64,000 nt of DNA, from assembly GCF_900167435.1 (NCBI RefSeq), contig NZ_FUWS01000001.1, positions 373,295 through 437,294 of the forward strand, in the 5' to 3' direction. Under the pieces are notes generated by a model, which was not told where the DNA came from, searched no databases, and saw only the letters and a program-made list of their open reading frames with translations. The stretch is from Marinactinospora thermotolerans DSM 45154 (lineage in GTDB: Bacteria; Actinomycetota; Actinomycetes; Streptosporangiales; Streptosporangiaceae). Shown one piece after another: positions 55,669 through 64,000 of this stretch (within the stretch, counting starts at the first letter, position 1; each line of letters opens with the position of its first letter). The position numbers were made by a program, and so were the translations under genes.

Positions 55669-55907
55669 TGTGACCACGTGGCCCTGCCCGAGCGCGCCGG
55701 CACGCGGTTCGGCGCTACCGACGCCGTCCCGCCCCGCAGCGCGCCGAAGTCACCGACACGATCGGCGGCCAGGCCACCACTTGCCCGCGGTGAACGTGCC
55801 CCCGCACGTCCCCGTGGCGGCGACCCACCCGGCGGACACGACACCCGACTGAAGGGACCGGCTGACGGCATGGCGCTTCGAGACCGCACCATCAAGGAGA
55901 ACCTGTC

Positions 55908-57362
55908 GTGACAGACCCCTCGGCATCGTCAGAGGGTGGCCGCATCTCAGGGGCGGCGCTCCTGACACTCCTGTTGCTCTGCGCCGCGCAGTTCATGCTC
56001 ATCGTCGACGTCGTCGTGGTCAATGTGGCCGTCCCGAGCATCCGCGCCGACCTCGGGATCCCCGACAGCCGGCTGCCGCTGGTCTCGGTCTCCTACACGC
56101 TGACCTTCGGCAGCCTGCTCATCGCGTTCGGCAGGGCGGGCGACCTGGTCGGCAGGCGCCGGCTCTTCATGATCGGGATGACGGTCTTCACGCTCGCCTC
56201 ACTGGCGACCGGTCTCGCCCAGACCGAGTGGCAGCTGGTCATCAGCCGGGCCGGACAGGGTGTCGGGGCCGCGATGGTCTCCCCCACCGCGCTGGCGCTG
56301 CTCACCACGGCCTTCAGTGAAGGCGCGGGCCGCAACCGCGCGCTCGGGTACTGGGGAGCCGTCGGTTCGGGGGGAGCGATCGCCGGGCAGCTGCTCGGCG
56401 GCGTGATCACCGACGCTGTCGGCTGGCGGGGCATCTTCCTCATCAACGTCCCCATCGGGATCGCCGCTCTCCTCCTCGCCCGCTATTACCTCAGGGAGAG
56501 CCGGGCCGAGCAGCGCCCCGCGCTCGACGTGCGGGGGGCGGTGCTGCTCACCGTCGCGCTGGCCCTGACGCTGCTCGGGTTGACGGGCCTCGCGGAGGGC
56601 AGGAACACCGCGGTCGTGGCCGGGCTGGTCATCGCGTGCATCGTGGCGTTCGCGCTGTTCTTCCGGGTCGAACGCACCCATCCCGCCCCGCTCGTGGACG
56701 TCAGGGTGGTGCGCAGCGGCAACGTCGCGGGCGCCAACGTGCTCTTCGCCGTCAGCGCGGGGATGCTCGCCGCCGCGCTGTTCTTCACGACCCTCTACCT
56801 TCAGGTCGTACTCGACTACTCGCCGTTGGCCGTAGGCATCGCGTTCGCGCCGATCACCCTGTTGATCCTGCTGATATCCCCGCTCGCGGGGACGCTCACC
56901 ACCCGCTACGGCCCACGACGGGTCCTCCTCGTCGCGTTCGGGCTTTTGATCGCCGGTCTGCTGCTCATGGCCCGCCTGCCCACCGACGGGAACTACTTCC
57001 GGGACGCGCTGCCCCCGTTGCTGCTCATCGCGGTCGGCGCCGCCCTGTCCTACGCGCCCATCCTCATCGCCGGCACCACCGGGGTGCCCGAGCGGGACCA
57101 GGGGCTGGCCTCGGGGCTCCTCAACTCGGCGCAGGAGCTCGGCGCCGCGATCGGTATCACCGTCATCGGAGCGATCGCCACGGCGGCGACGTTCGGCGCC
57201 ACACCTGAGGCGCTGACGGCGGGTTACCGCACCGGCCTTTTCATCGCCGCGGCCATCATCGCCCTCAGCGTCCTCCTCGTTCTCCGTCTCGGGCGTTCGA
57301 GTACGCCCTCCACCGAGGAGGCGGTGGCGACCGAGGCTGGCGAGCCGCCCGACCGGGCCTGA
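55908..57362 (+). CDS. MFS transporter, DHA2 (EmrB/QacA) family drug exporter
   Basis: A 484-residue membrane protein with about 14 hydrophobic segments. DVVVVNVAVPSIRADLG is the TM1 motif of DHA2 transporters, GRAGDLVGRRRLF the loop 2-3 motif A, and SAGMLAAALFFTTLYLQVVL a later helix. It should export drugs by proton antiport. The GTG at 55908 has AAGGAGA 7 nt upstream. The long leader (240 bp) from the TetR operator holds no convincing gene. Regulated by the adjacent TetR, by inference. Confidence 0.93.
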   Translation: MTDPSASSEGGRISGAALLTLLLLCAAQFMLIVDVVVVNVAVPSIRADLGIPDSRLPLVSVSYTLTFGSLLIAFGRAGDLVGRRRLFMIGMTVFTLASLATGLAQTEWQLVISRAGQGVGAAMVSPTALALLTTAFSEGAGRNRALGYWGAVGSGGAIAGQLLGGVITDAVGWRGIFLINVPIGIAALLLARYYLRESRAEQRPALDVRGAVLLTVALALTLLGLTGLAEGRNTAVVAGLVIACIVAFALFFRVERTHPAPLVDVRVVRSGNVAGANVLFAVSAGMLAAALFFTTLYLQVVLDYSPLAVGIAFAPITLLILLISPLAGTLTTRYGPRRVLLVAFGLLIAGLLLMARLPTDGNYFRDALPPLLLIAVGAALSYAPILIAGTTGVPERDQGLASGLLNSAQELGAAIGITVIGAIATAATFGATPEALTAGYRTGLFIAAAIIALSVLLVLRLGRSSTPSTEEAVATEAGEPPDRA

Positions 57363-57898
57363 GCCCGTTTCGACTTCCCGGGAAAGGAGGAGCTCCAGGT
57401 CGTCACCTTCGGAAGAGCCGGGCCGGCGGCCGTAGCCCAAAGCGAGGACCTCGGCAATACGACAGAGTGTCCTATTTCGGCCAATCCGTCGTATTCGCCT
57501 GCTCACCTGGCGTTATCAGGGGATCACAAGATCAGAGTATGTGGACGTCCAATCATCTCCCTCCTATCCTTGTCCCGGTACGTCTGCGGCATGTTAATGG
57601 CAGCGGCGAATAATCCCACAAGAGCAGGTGGGAAAGAAGTACGGAACCATTCGGCCCGCTCAGTCGGGTTTCGAGGTGGGGGAACGGGGGGACCGATTTC
57701 TTTTCTGCCTGGGCAGAGACGGGAGAGGTCACTCTCCCCCTCCTCGTCTGCGCGTTCCCGATTCGCCCCAGTCACAAATCACCGGAGGCATCCGCCGTAT
57801 GCGGCCGATCTCACGCCGCCTTCATCCCCCATTGCGCGGATATCCCACCGGAGCCGCCGCGGAATCAGCACCCGCCATCGGCGACCAAGGGGAGAGAA
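57363..57898. other. Intergenic region upstream of the natural-product gene run
   Basis: 536 bp with falling GC content and no gene. It contains an 8-bp inverted repeat (AATACGAC at 57456-57463 and GTCGTATT at 57488-57495, 24 bp apart) that might be a regulator site. Confidence 0.45.
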
Positions 57899-58429
57899 TT
57901 GCGAAGGCAGCGACTTGCAGGAAAACGGATAAACGTTTCCCAGGATGTCAAGATCGCCCGCTGGCCGCTCGAAAGAGAAAAAGTTGACCTGTACCGGAAG
58001 CTCGGAATCCCTCGCGTCCTGATCCTCGACCATGGAGAAAAAGCACCACCTTACTGGGACGTGTACGAGGACTGGGTGCGCGCCCCGTTCCCAGAAGACG
58101 ACCTCCGGAAAAGAATAAGAGTTGTGCAAGAACGAGTCAGAGCCGAGCAGGAGCCGCGCCTCGGGGAAGACGGATTACTGCACTACAGGTCGCAGTCCGT
58201 GGCATTATCCCCTGTGCAGGCCAAAATCGTAGAGTGCTTGATTCAGAATCCCGGGGCGCTCGTCTCCAGGGCCGATCTCGTCGCGCGCCTGTCAGAGGAG
58301 CCTTCGACCCCTACCAGGAACGCGCTCGATCTGCACGTCACGCGCATCCGCCGCAAGCTCACCCCCCTCGGCCTCACCATCAAAGCGGTCCGCGGCCGGG
58401 GTTATCGGCTGCACGCCGTGGAGGATTAG
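57899..58429 (+). CDS. Winged-helix (OmpR/PhoB-type) regulator with a short atypical N-terminal domain
   Basis: A 176-residue protein. The C-terminal 85 residues form a PhoB-type winged helix (VALSPVQAKIVECLIQNPGA, LVSRADLVARL and NALDLHVTRIRRKLTPLGLT, ending in VRGRGYRLHA). The N-terminal 80 residues (VDLYRKLGIPRVLILDHGEK, then EDWVRAP) are too short for a normal receiver domain and lack the phosphoacceptor Asp pattern, as in atypical actinobacterial regulators. The start is TTG at 57899 behind AAGGGGAG. It precedes the UvrA-like gene and could be its cluster regulator. Confidence 0.82.
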   Translation: MRRQRLAGKRINVSQDVKIARWPLEREKVDLYRKLGIPRVLILDHGEKAPPYWDVYEDWVRAPFPEDDLRKRIRVVQERVRAEQEPRLGEDGLLHYRSQSVALSPVQAKIVECLIQNPGALVSRADLVARLSEEPSTPTRNALDLHVTRIRRKLTPLGLTIKAVRGRGYRLHAVED

Positions 58430-58553
58430 CACAGACAGGACCGGAGTCGACGGCGCCGCGCCGGCAGTCCGGCGGCGCCCGACTTCCGGCCTCCTTCGCG
58501 TTCCCCACGGTGTCGTTCCGCGATAAAACGAAGAATCCACTAGAAAGGGACAG

Positions 58554-61172
58554 GTGAGGGGTCGATCGGAGGCGGGCATCACTCGTTCCGACCACTCCTC
58601 GCTCTATGCTTCACTCACCGATATGAATACTTTCCATGACGCGTCTGCGCCTGCCCAGGAGCCCGATGGGCGCATCCCGGACGGCCCTTCCCCGATTTCG
58701 ACCGCACCACCGTGGATCGAAGTCGTCCGGGCCCGGACGCATAATCTCCAAGATGTTTCCGTTCGAATCCCCCGGGGACGCCTGGTCGCCTTCTCCGGAG
58801 TGAGCGGGAGCGGCAAGACCTCTTTGGCCATGGACACGATCAACTCCGAGGCGCAGCTGCGTTACCTCGAAGGTCTCTCTCCTTTTGTCCGGCGCTTCAT
58901 CTCGCCGCGGGACCGCCCCCAGGTGGACCGGATATCCGGCTTGACCACGACGCTCGCCGTCGATCAGCGGAAGCTCAACCGCAATGCGCGTTCGACGCTG
59001 GCGACGATCACGGGAATCGACGCCTATCTGAGTCTGTTGTTCTCCCGCATGATCGCGCTGGATGGAAATGCCCCGGACAGCCAGCGGGCGTTGAGTTCCG
59101 GGCATTTCGACCGGTACAGCCCGGAGGGCGGCTGCCCCACGTGCCACGGCGCCGGGGCGACCCTGCATTCCACTCCCGATCTCATCATCACCGACCCCGA
59201 CCTTCCGCTCCTCGAAGGGGCATCGCCGTGGTTCAACTCGCTCAAATCTCCTGAGCAAGTGGCGATGAAACCGCTGGCCGAGATGTACGGGGTCGACATC
59301 GGGCGCCCTTGGCGGGAACTCCCCGAGGAGTTCCGCAACGCCGTTCTCTACGGCACTGGTGACCGTCCCGTCGCCGGAACGGTGAACGTGCCCAACAAGA
59401 AGGGCGACTCCGAACTCGTCTACAAGTTCAACAACCCGCTGCGCGGGGCGCTCGCCGAGGTCGAGCGCCTGTTCGGGGCCGCCGGAACCGATCGGGCGAA
59501 GGAACGCTACCTGCCCTTCATGAAGCAGGTCGCCTGCCGCGACTGTGCCGGCAGCGGTTACGGCGAGGCCGCTCGCAGCGCTTCCCTCAACGGTGCCACC
59601 TACGCCGATATGGCCGAGCGCACCGTCGCCGAGGTCCGGTCCTGGGTGGATGACCTGGGGCGGTCGCTGACCCCGGTCCAGGCCGAACTCGGCGACACGC
59701 TGCTGCCGCCGCTGATCTCACGGTTGAGAATGCTGGAACGGCTGGGCCTGGGCCATGTCCAGATCGGCCGCAGCGCCCCCAGCCTGTCCGGCGGCGAACT
59801 GCAACGCTCCCGGGTCGCGGCCCAGCTCGGCACCGAGCTCACCGGCATCATCTTCATCCTCGACGAGCCCAGTGCCGGTCTCCACCCGGTGGACAAGGCC
59901 CCGCTCTCAGAGATCCTGCGCGAGCTGCGCGACGCCGGGAACACCGTCCTGTTCATCGACCACGACCCCGACCTCATCGCCCAGGCCGACCATGTGATCG
60001 ACATCGGCCCGGGGCCGGGACGCCACGGCGGCCGGGTGGTCGCCCAAGGCACCCCCGAACAGGTCCGGCGCACCCCCGGTTCGGTGACCGCGCAATACCT
60101 CTCCGGTGAGGCCCGGGTCCTGCGCAAGCCGCGCCCGGTGACGGCCGCGACCACGTGGCTGGAATTCGGCGGCGTCAACGTGCACAACGTGCGCCAGGTC
60201 GATATCCGCATTCCGACCAACCGGCTGACCTGCATCACCGGGGTGAGCGGTAGCGGCAAGAGCACCGTTCTCAACGACGCCGTTGCCGGCGCCGTCTCCG
60301 AGGTGCTGGCGGGCCGCCGCCCTGAGCATGTCGAGCGGGTCGACCTGGGCACGTCCGTCACCTGGCAGGCGGTGGTCGACCAAGACCCCATCGGACGGAC
60401 CCCCCGCTCCACGCCCGCCACCTACACCAAGGCCTTCGACGTGATCCGGCGCCTGTTCGCCGGCACCGACGCCGCGAAGTCCGCCGGGCTGACCGCCTCG
60501 GCCTTCTCTTTCAACGGCCAGAGCGGCCGTTGCCATGAGTGCAGCGGCTACGGGCGCCGCCAGGTCGACATGCATTTCCTGCCCGACGTCTGGGTCACCT
60601 GCGAGGCGTGCGAGGGCCGACGCTTCGAACCCGAGGTCCTGGCCGTGCGCTATCAGGGTCTGCGCGTGGACGAGGTGCTCGACCTGTCGGTCGACGACGC
60701 CGAGGAGTTCTTCGCCTCCACACCGTCGCTGCGCGCCACCTTGGAGGCGATGCGGCGCTGCGGGCTCGGCTACCTCACCCTGGGGCAGAGCGCCACCGAG
60801 CTGTCCGGCGGTGAAGCGCAGCGCCTCAAGCTGTCCAACGCGATCCTGCGCGGATCGCGCAGCGGCGGTGGTCTCGTCGTGCTCGACGAACCGGTCACCG
60901 GCCTGCACCCCGCCGACGTGCAGCGCATGGTCGACGCGTTCGACGTCCTACTCGACTCCGGCAACACCGTGCTCATCGCCGAACACGACCTGCACGTGGC
61001 GTCGCGCGCCGACTGGGTCATCGACATGGGCCCCGGCGGCGGGGAGGCCGGCGGCCGGGTCGTCTCGGCCGGTCCCCCCGAGGACGTCGCGGCGGGCACC
61101 AGCCCCAGCGCCCCCTTCCTGCGCGCCGCCCTGAGCAGCGGCGACCCCACCACCCCGACCCCCAAGGAGTGA
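58554..61172 (+). CDS. UvrA-like ABC ATPase, DrrC-type drug resistance protein
   Basis: An 872-residue UvrA-family ATPase with two ABC units. Walker A GVSGSGKT at 82-89 and GVSGSGKST at 563-571; signature motifs LSGGELQRS and LSGGEAQRLK. Zinc-type cysteine pairs CPTCHGAG, CRDCAGSG, CHECSGYG and CEACEGRR are all present. It is shorter than housekeeping UvrA (about 950). DrrC-like proteins of anthracycline producers resemble this and protect DNA by displacing bound drug. The GTG with AAAGGGA upstream is preferred; an ATG at 58623 lacks a ribosome site. It is 3 bp ahead of the P450 gene, so the two are co-transcribed. Confidence 0.9.
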   Translation: MRGRSEAGITRSDHSSLYASLTDMNTFHDASAPAQEPDGRIPDGPSPISTAPPWIEVVRARTHNLQDVSVRIPRGRLVAFSGVSGSGKTSLAMDTINSEAQLRYLEGLSPFVRRFISPRDRPQVDRISGLTTTLAVDQRKLNRNARSTLATITGIDAYLSLLFSRMIALDGNAPDSQRALSSGHFDRYSPEGGCPTCHGAGATLHSTPDLIITDPDLPLLEGASPWFNSLKSPEQVAMKPLAEMYGVDIGRPWRELPEEFRNAVLYGTGDRPVAGTVNVPNKKGDSELVYKFNNPLRGALAEVERLFGAAGTDRAKERYLPFMKQVACRDCAGSGYGEAARSASLNGATYADMAERTVAEVRSWVDDLGRSLTPVQAELGDTLLPPLISRLRMLERLGLGHVQIGRSAPSLSGGELQRSRVAAQLGTELTGIIFILDEPSAGLHPVDKAPLSEILRELRDAGNTVLFIDHDPDLIAQADHVIDIGPGPGRHGGRVVAQGTPEQVRRTPGSVTAQYLSGEARVLRKPRPVTAATTWLEFGGVNVHNVRQVDIRIPTNRLTCITGVSGSGKSTVLNDAVAGAVSEVLAGRRPEHVERVDLGTSVTWQAVVDQDPIGRTPRSTPATYTKAFDVIRRLFAGTDAAKSAGLTASAFSFNGQSGRCHECSGYGRRQVDMHFLPDVWVTCEACEGRRFEPEVLAVRYQGLRVDEVLDLSVDDAEEFFASTPSLRATLEAMRRCGLGYLTLGQSATELSGGEAQRLKLSNAILRGSRSGGGLVVLDEPVTGLHPADVQRMVDAFDVLLDSGNTVLIAEHDLHVASRADWVIDMGPGGGEAGGRVVSAGPPEDVAAGTSPSAPFLRAALSSGDPTTPTPKE

Positions 61173-61175
61173 CAG

Positions 61176-62378
61176 GTGACAGCAGAGACCTCACCCATCC
61201 CCCCGAAGTTCCCTTTCAGTGACGGCACGTCGCTGGAGATCGAACCGGAGTACGCCGAACTGCGCCGGCGCCCCACGATGACCCGGGTCGTCCTGCCCTA
61301 CGCCGGCGAGGCCTGGCTGGCCACCCGGATGGAGGAGAACCGTCTGGTCCTCACCGATCCCCGGTTCAGCCGCGCGGCCTTGGAGCGCCCCGACGTTCCC
61401 CGGTTCACCCCCGAGCCCGTGGTGGGCGGCCTGGGGACCATGGACCCGCCGGAGCACACCCGGCGCCGCAAACTGCTCTCCCAGGCGTTCACCCGGCGCA
61501 GGGTCGAGCAGTGGCGCGGCCGTGTCCGGGAGATCGCCGAGGAGCTGCTGGACGAGATGGAGCGGGTGGGCCCTCCGGCCGACCTCGTCGCCGACTTCGC
61601 CTTCCCGGTGCCCTGCAAGGTGCTGTGCGAGATACTCGGCGTCCCCTACGAGCACCGGCACCGCTTCGTCCGTTTCCTGGACGCCGTGGCCACCACCGGG
61701 GAGCGGCGTGGCGAGGTCATCGAGGAGGCGTGGGCGGAGCTGACCGCCTACTTCTCCGAACTGATCGCCGAGCGCCGTCGCGCGCCAACCGACGACCTGC
61801 TCAGCGACGTGGTGACGGCCCGCGACGAAGGCGACCGGTTCACCGACACCGAGATCCTCGACACCATGATCGGGGTGCTGGCGGCGGGATATGAGACCAC
61901 CGGCAGCGAGATCGCCCTCATGACCTACACCCTCCTGCAGCATCCGGACCAGCTGGCGCTGCTCCAGCAAGACCCGAAGCTGGTCCCCGGCGCGGTCGAG
62001 GAGCTGCTGCGCTACATCCCTCTGTCCTCGATCGGTGGAAGCCCCTACGTCGCCAAGGAGGACATCGAGATGGGGGGCGTGGTGGTCCGCGCCGGTGAAG
62101 CCGTCATCCCCTGCACGATCTCGGCCAACCGCGACGAGGAGGTCTTCGACTCCGCGGACCGGCTCCAGGTCACCCGGGAGCGCTGTCCGCACCTGACCTT
62201 CAGCCTGGGCGCCCACCACTGCCTGGGAGCCGGACTCGCGCGGGTCGAGCTCCAAGAGGCGATGGGCGCTTTGATCGCCCGCTTCCCCCGGTTGAGGCTC
62301 GCCGTGGACGTAGCCGAGTTGCGGACCAAGGAAGGATTGGTGATCCGCGGGTTCCGGGAGCTCCCCGTCGCCTGGTGA
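61176..62378 (+). CDS. Cytochrome P450, likely tailoring enzyme
   Basis: A 400-residue P450. I-helix AGYETT at 237-242, ExxR in EELLR at 275-279, heme loop FSLGAHHCLG at 342-351 with Cys349. The overall look is that of antibiotic-biosynthesis hydroxylases (CYP105/107-like), but the subfamily is not determined. The GTG start is 6 nt behind AAGGAG, which overlaps the UvrA stop region. It precedes a BBE-type oxidase gene by 60 bp. With the resistance ATPase this suggests a tailoring step on a DNA-binding natural product. Confidence 0.94.
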   Translation: MTAETSPIPPKFPFSDGTSLEIEPEYAELRRRPTMTRVVLPYAGEAWLATRMEENRLVLTDPRFSRAALERPDVPRFTPEPVVGGLGTMDPPEHTRRRKLLSQAFTRRRVEQWRGRVREIAEELLDEMERVGPPADLVADFAFPVPCKVLCEILGVPYEHRHRFVRFLDAVATTGERRGEVIEEAWAELTAYFSELIAERRRAPTDDLLSDVVTARDEGDRFTDTEILDTMIGVLAAGYETTGSEIALMTYTLLQHPDQLALLQQDPKLVPGAVEELLRYIPLSSIGGSPYVAKEDIEMGGVVVRAGEAVIPCTISANRDEEVFDSADRLQVTRERCPHLTFSLGAHHCLGAGLARVELQEAMGALIARFPRLRLAVDVAELRTKEGLVIRGFRELPVAW

Positions 62379-62438
62379 GCCCGTGACGACACACACGCAG
62401 CCCGATTCATCGCAGGTATCGAGCAGGTAGTTGAGGAC

Positions 62439-63914
62439 GTGAGAATGAATTCGATCCGAGCACGACACTCCCCCGCCTCGTCCGACGGCGCCCCCGACTG
62501 GCGGAAGCTGGGTCAGGAGCTCACCGGTGATCTGGTGCTCCCCGAGGACCCGGAGTACCCGAACGCCCGTCACCTCCACCTCGGGCAGTTCGACGGAATC
62601 GCTCCCCAGGCCGTGGCCTATCCGCAGAACTCCGCCGACGTCGGCGAGTGCCTGCGGTTCGCCGCCGCCCACGGGGTCGACGTCGCCGTCCGCGGCGGCG
62701 GGCACTCCCTGGGCGGCTACTCGACCGGTCAGGGGCTGGTCATAGCCATGAGCCGGATGAACAGGGTGCACGTGGACCCCTCCGGGGAGCTGGTGACCCT
62801 GGAGGCCGGCGTGCAGCAGGTGGACGCGGTGGACCAGGTCGCCAGGCGGGGCCTCGCGCTCGTCGGCGGGATCTGCCCGACCGTCGGCATCACCGGCTAC
62901 CTCCTCGGTGGGGGAACCGGCTGGTTGACCAAGCAGGCCGGCATGGGCTGCGACCAGCTGGTGGCGGCCGAGGTCGTGTTGGCCAGCGGTGAGGTCGTGC
63001 GCTGTTCGGAGACCGAGGAAGCGGACCTGTTCTGGGCGCTGCGCGGGGCGGGTCCCGGCAACTTCGGGGTGGTCACCGAGCTGACGGTCCGTCCGACCCG
63101 TGTTCCACGCCTGGTCAACCACACCCTGACGTGGGAGTGGGACAGCGCCGCCGACCTCTTCGACGCCTGGCAGCGCTGGATCCAGCAGGTGCCCCGCGCC
63201 ATGGGCAGCACGGTCGCCGCGGCCCTGATGGACGCGGGTTCCGGGGCGGCTCCCCAGCTCATCCTCCAGGGCGCCTGGCAGGGGAGCGAGGCCGACGCGC
63301 GCAAGCACGTCAACGAGCTGGTGGAGGCCGTGGGAACCCGGCCCGGCAGCGAGGTCTTCGACGAGCTGCCCTACCAGCAGGCGATGATGGCCTGGTACCA
63401 GTGCGCGGACAAGACCGTTGAGCAGTGCCACCGGATCGGGACCACGCCCGAGGCGATGCTGCCCCGCCAGGACTACGCCGTCGAACGCAACCGGCTCTGC
63501 GGCCAGGCCATACCCGCCGACGGCATCGACGCGATCCTGAGCGCGTTCGACTCCCGCCGGCGCGAGGGCCAGTTCCGCGCGCTCAGCCTGTTCGGGCTCG
63601 GAGGGCGGGCCAACGAGGTGCCTCGGACCGCGACGGCCTATGTCCACCGCACGGCGGAGTTCCAGATCAGCGCCAGCGCCGGCCTGTTCAAGAAGCCGAC
63701 CGAGGAGGACCAGGCCGCCGCGCGGGCGTGGACGGACGCCTGTTTCGACGCCTTCGATCCGCACTCTCTGGGCGAGTCCTACCAGGGGTTCGTGGACCCC
63801 GCGCTCACCGACTGGCAGCGCTCCTACTACGCGGAGAACTTCGACCGCCTGGTGGAGCTGAAGCGCCGTTACGACCCGGACGGCCTGTTCCGGTTCGCGC
63901 AGGGCATCGGCTGA
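62439..63914 (+). CDS. FAD-linked oxidoreductase, berberine-bridge-enzyme type
   Basis: A 491-residue flavoenzyme. The FAD_binding_4 domain has the covalent His89 in RGGGHSLGG and the second covalent site Cys146 in GGICPTVGITGYLLGGGTG, so bicovalent FAD attachment is expected. The C-terminal BBE motif YYAENFDRLVELKRRYDPDG is present. Such enzymes oxidise alcohols or sugars in antibiotic pathways (for example the aclacinomycin oxidoreductase type). The start is GTG at 62439 or ATG at 62445, behind GAGG. It is the last gene of the run visible here. Confidence 0.93.
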   Translation: MRMNSIRARHSPASSDGAPDWRKLGQELTGDLVLPEDPEYPNARHLHLGQFDGIAPQAVAYPQNSADVGECLRFAAAHGVDVAVRGGGHSLGGYSTGQGLVIAMSRMNRVHVDPSGELVTLEAGVQQVDAVDQVARRGLALVGGICPTVGITGYLLGGGTGWLTKQAGMGCDQLVAAEVVLASGEVVRCSETEEADLFWALRGAGPGNFGVVTELTVRPTRVPRLVNHTLTWEWDSAADLFDAWQRWIQQVPRAMGSTVAAALMDAGSGAAPQLILQGAWQGSEADARKHVNELVEAVGTRPGSEVFDELPYQQAMMAWYQCADKTVEQCHRIGTTPEAMLPRQDYAVERNRLCGQAIPADGIDAILSAFDSRRREGQFRALSLFGLGGRANEVPRTATAYVHRTAEFQISASAGLFKKPTEEDQAAARAWTDACFDAFDPHSLGESYQGFVDPALTDWQRSYYAENFDRLVELKRRYDPDGLFRFAQGIG

Positions 63915-63921
63915 GGTCCGC

Positions 63922-64000
63922 TCAGCCGCCCGCATCGGCTGGGCCGCACCAACGGGTGACTTCGCGCAGGAGCCTCCGCGGGTCCCCGGGGCCGGCCCAG
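63922..64000 (-). CDS. Possible 3' end of a converging gene cut by the window edge
   Basis: On the minus strand an open frame enters at the right edge and reads DPRRLLREVTRWCGPADAGG before a stop at 63922. The amino-acid composition is plausible for a protein C-terminus, but 26 codons are too few to decide. Confidence 0.3.
   Translation of the reverse strand, partial: WAGPGDPRRLLREVTRWCGPADAGG

Noticed and set aside
55678..55911. 77-codon frame between the TetR operator and the MFS gene, overlapping the MFS start
   Set aside because: The composition is Pro/Arg/Ala-rich without family resemblance and the start lacks a ribosome site; it is better explained as the untranslated leader.
1..64000. 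CRISPR array or phage structural genes
   Set aside because: No regularly spaced repeats and no capsid, portal, terminase or tail proteins were seen anywhere in the window.

Overview
The window is very GC-rich DNA (roughly 70% or more by eye) with dense actinobacterial gene content: a SigB/SigF/SigG-type sigma factor, WYL, GntR and TetR regulators, Tat-dependent lipoproteins, a DmdR/IdeR-type iron box, NNH-type NACHT ATPases and many GTG starts. A filamentous actinomycete is clear. Placement in Streptosporangiales, perhaps Nocardiopsaceae, is only an inference from overall flavour. The window starts inside ung.

Layout. 0-9.5 kb: the ung 3' end, a VOC protein, two large tandem NACHT NTPases with the same N-terminal helical domain (an NLR-like, probably anti-phage pair), a Sir2 deacylase, a sulfotransferase and a tiny membrane protein. 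9.5-18 kb: housekeeping and metabolic genes (aldo/keto reductase, stress sigma factor, small membrane protein, zinc alcohol dehydrogenase, PAS-LuxR regulator, acyl-CoA ligase, glycosyltransferase). 18-24 kb: an IS30-type remnant, an iron-regulated siderophore-binding lipoprotein, an RDD protein, a metallophosphoesterase beside a TetR remnant, and a WYL regulator divergent from a VOC gene. 24-36 kb: secreted and catabolic functions (TolB-like/amidohydrolase fusion, NPP1 protein, SGNH hydrolase), a GntR regulator, a GH-like TIM-barrel protein, a Cmx/CmrA-type efflux pump and a P450. 37-39 kb: an SDR and a TetR regulator with clear inverted repeats at their promoters.

39.4-46.6 kb is a tightly coupled five-gene minus-strand operon (SWIM-like zinc protein, unrecognised 471-aa protein, VWA protein, MoxR AAA+ ATPase, DUF5682 protein). 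Three of its four junctions are 4-nt start/stop overlaps. Its parts (metal-ion adhesion domain, AAA+ motor, large adaptor or effector) resemble MoxR-VWA modules that comparative genomics has proposed as NTP-dependent conflict or stress systems. Together with the NACHT pair it is the most interesting content here. Upstream lies 1.6 kb without a convincing gene, carrying a perfect 10-bp-arm palindrome, then a small-membrane-protein plus XRE regulator pair.

49-55.6 kb: DUF6194, MazG-like and universal stress proteins, then tRNA-Pro(GGG) with a strong hairpin, a CbrC gene broken by a single-base frameshift, and the decayed C-terminus of a tyrosine recombinase. This looks like the scar of an old integration at the tRNA gene. 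55-57.4 kb: a divergent TetR/DHA2-MFS efflux pair with a 10-bp-arm operator between them. 57.9-63.9 kb: a one-direction run of winged-helix regulator, UvrA-like (DrrC-type) resistance ATPase, P450 and berberine-bridge-type FAD oxidase, which looks like the edge of a natural-product cluster for a DNA-binding compound.
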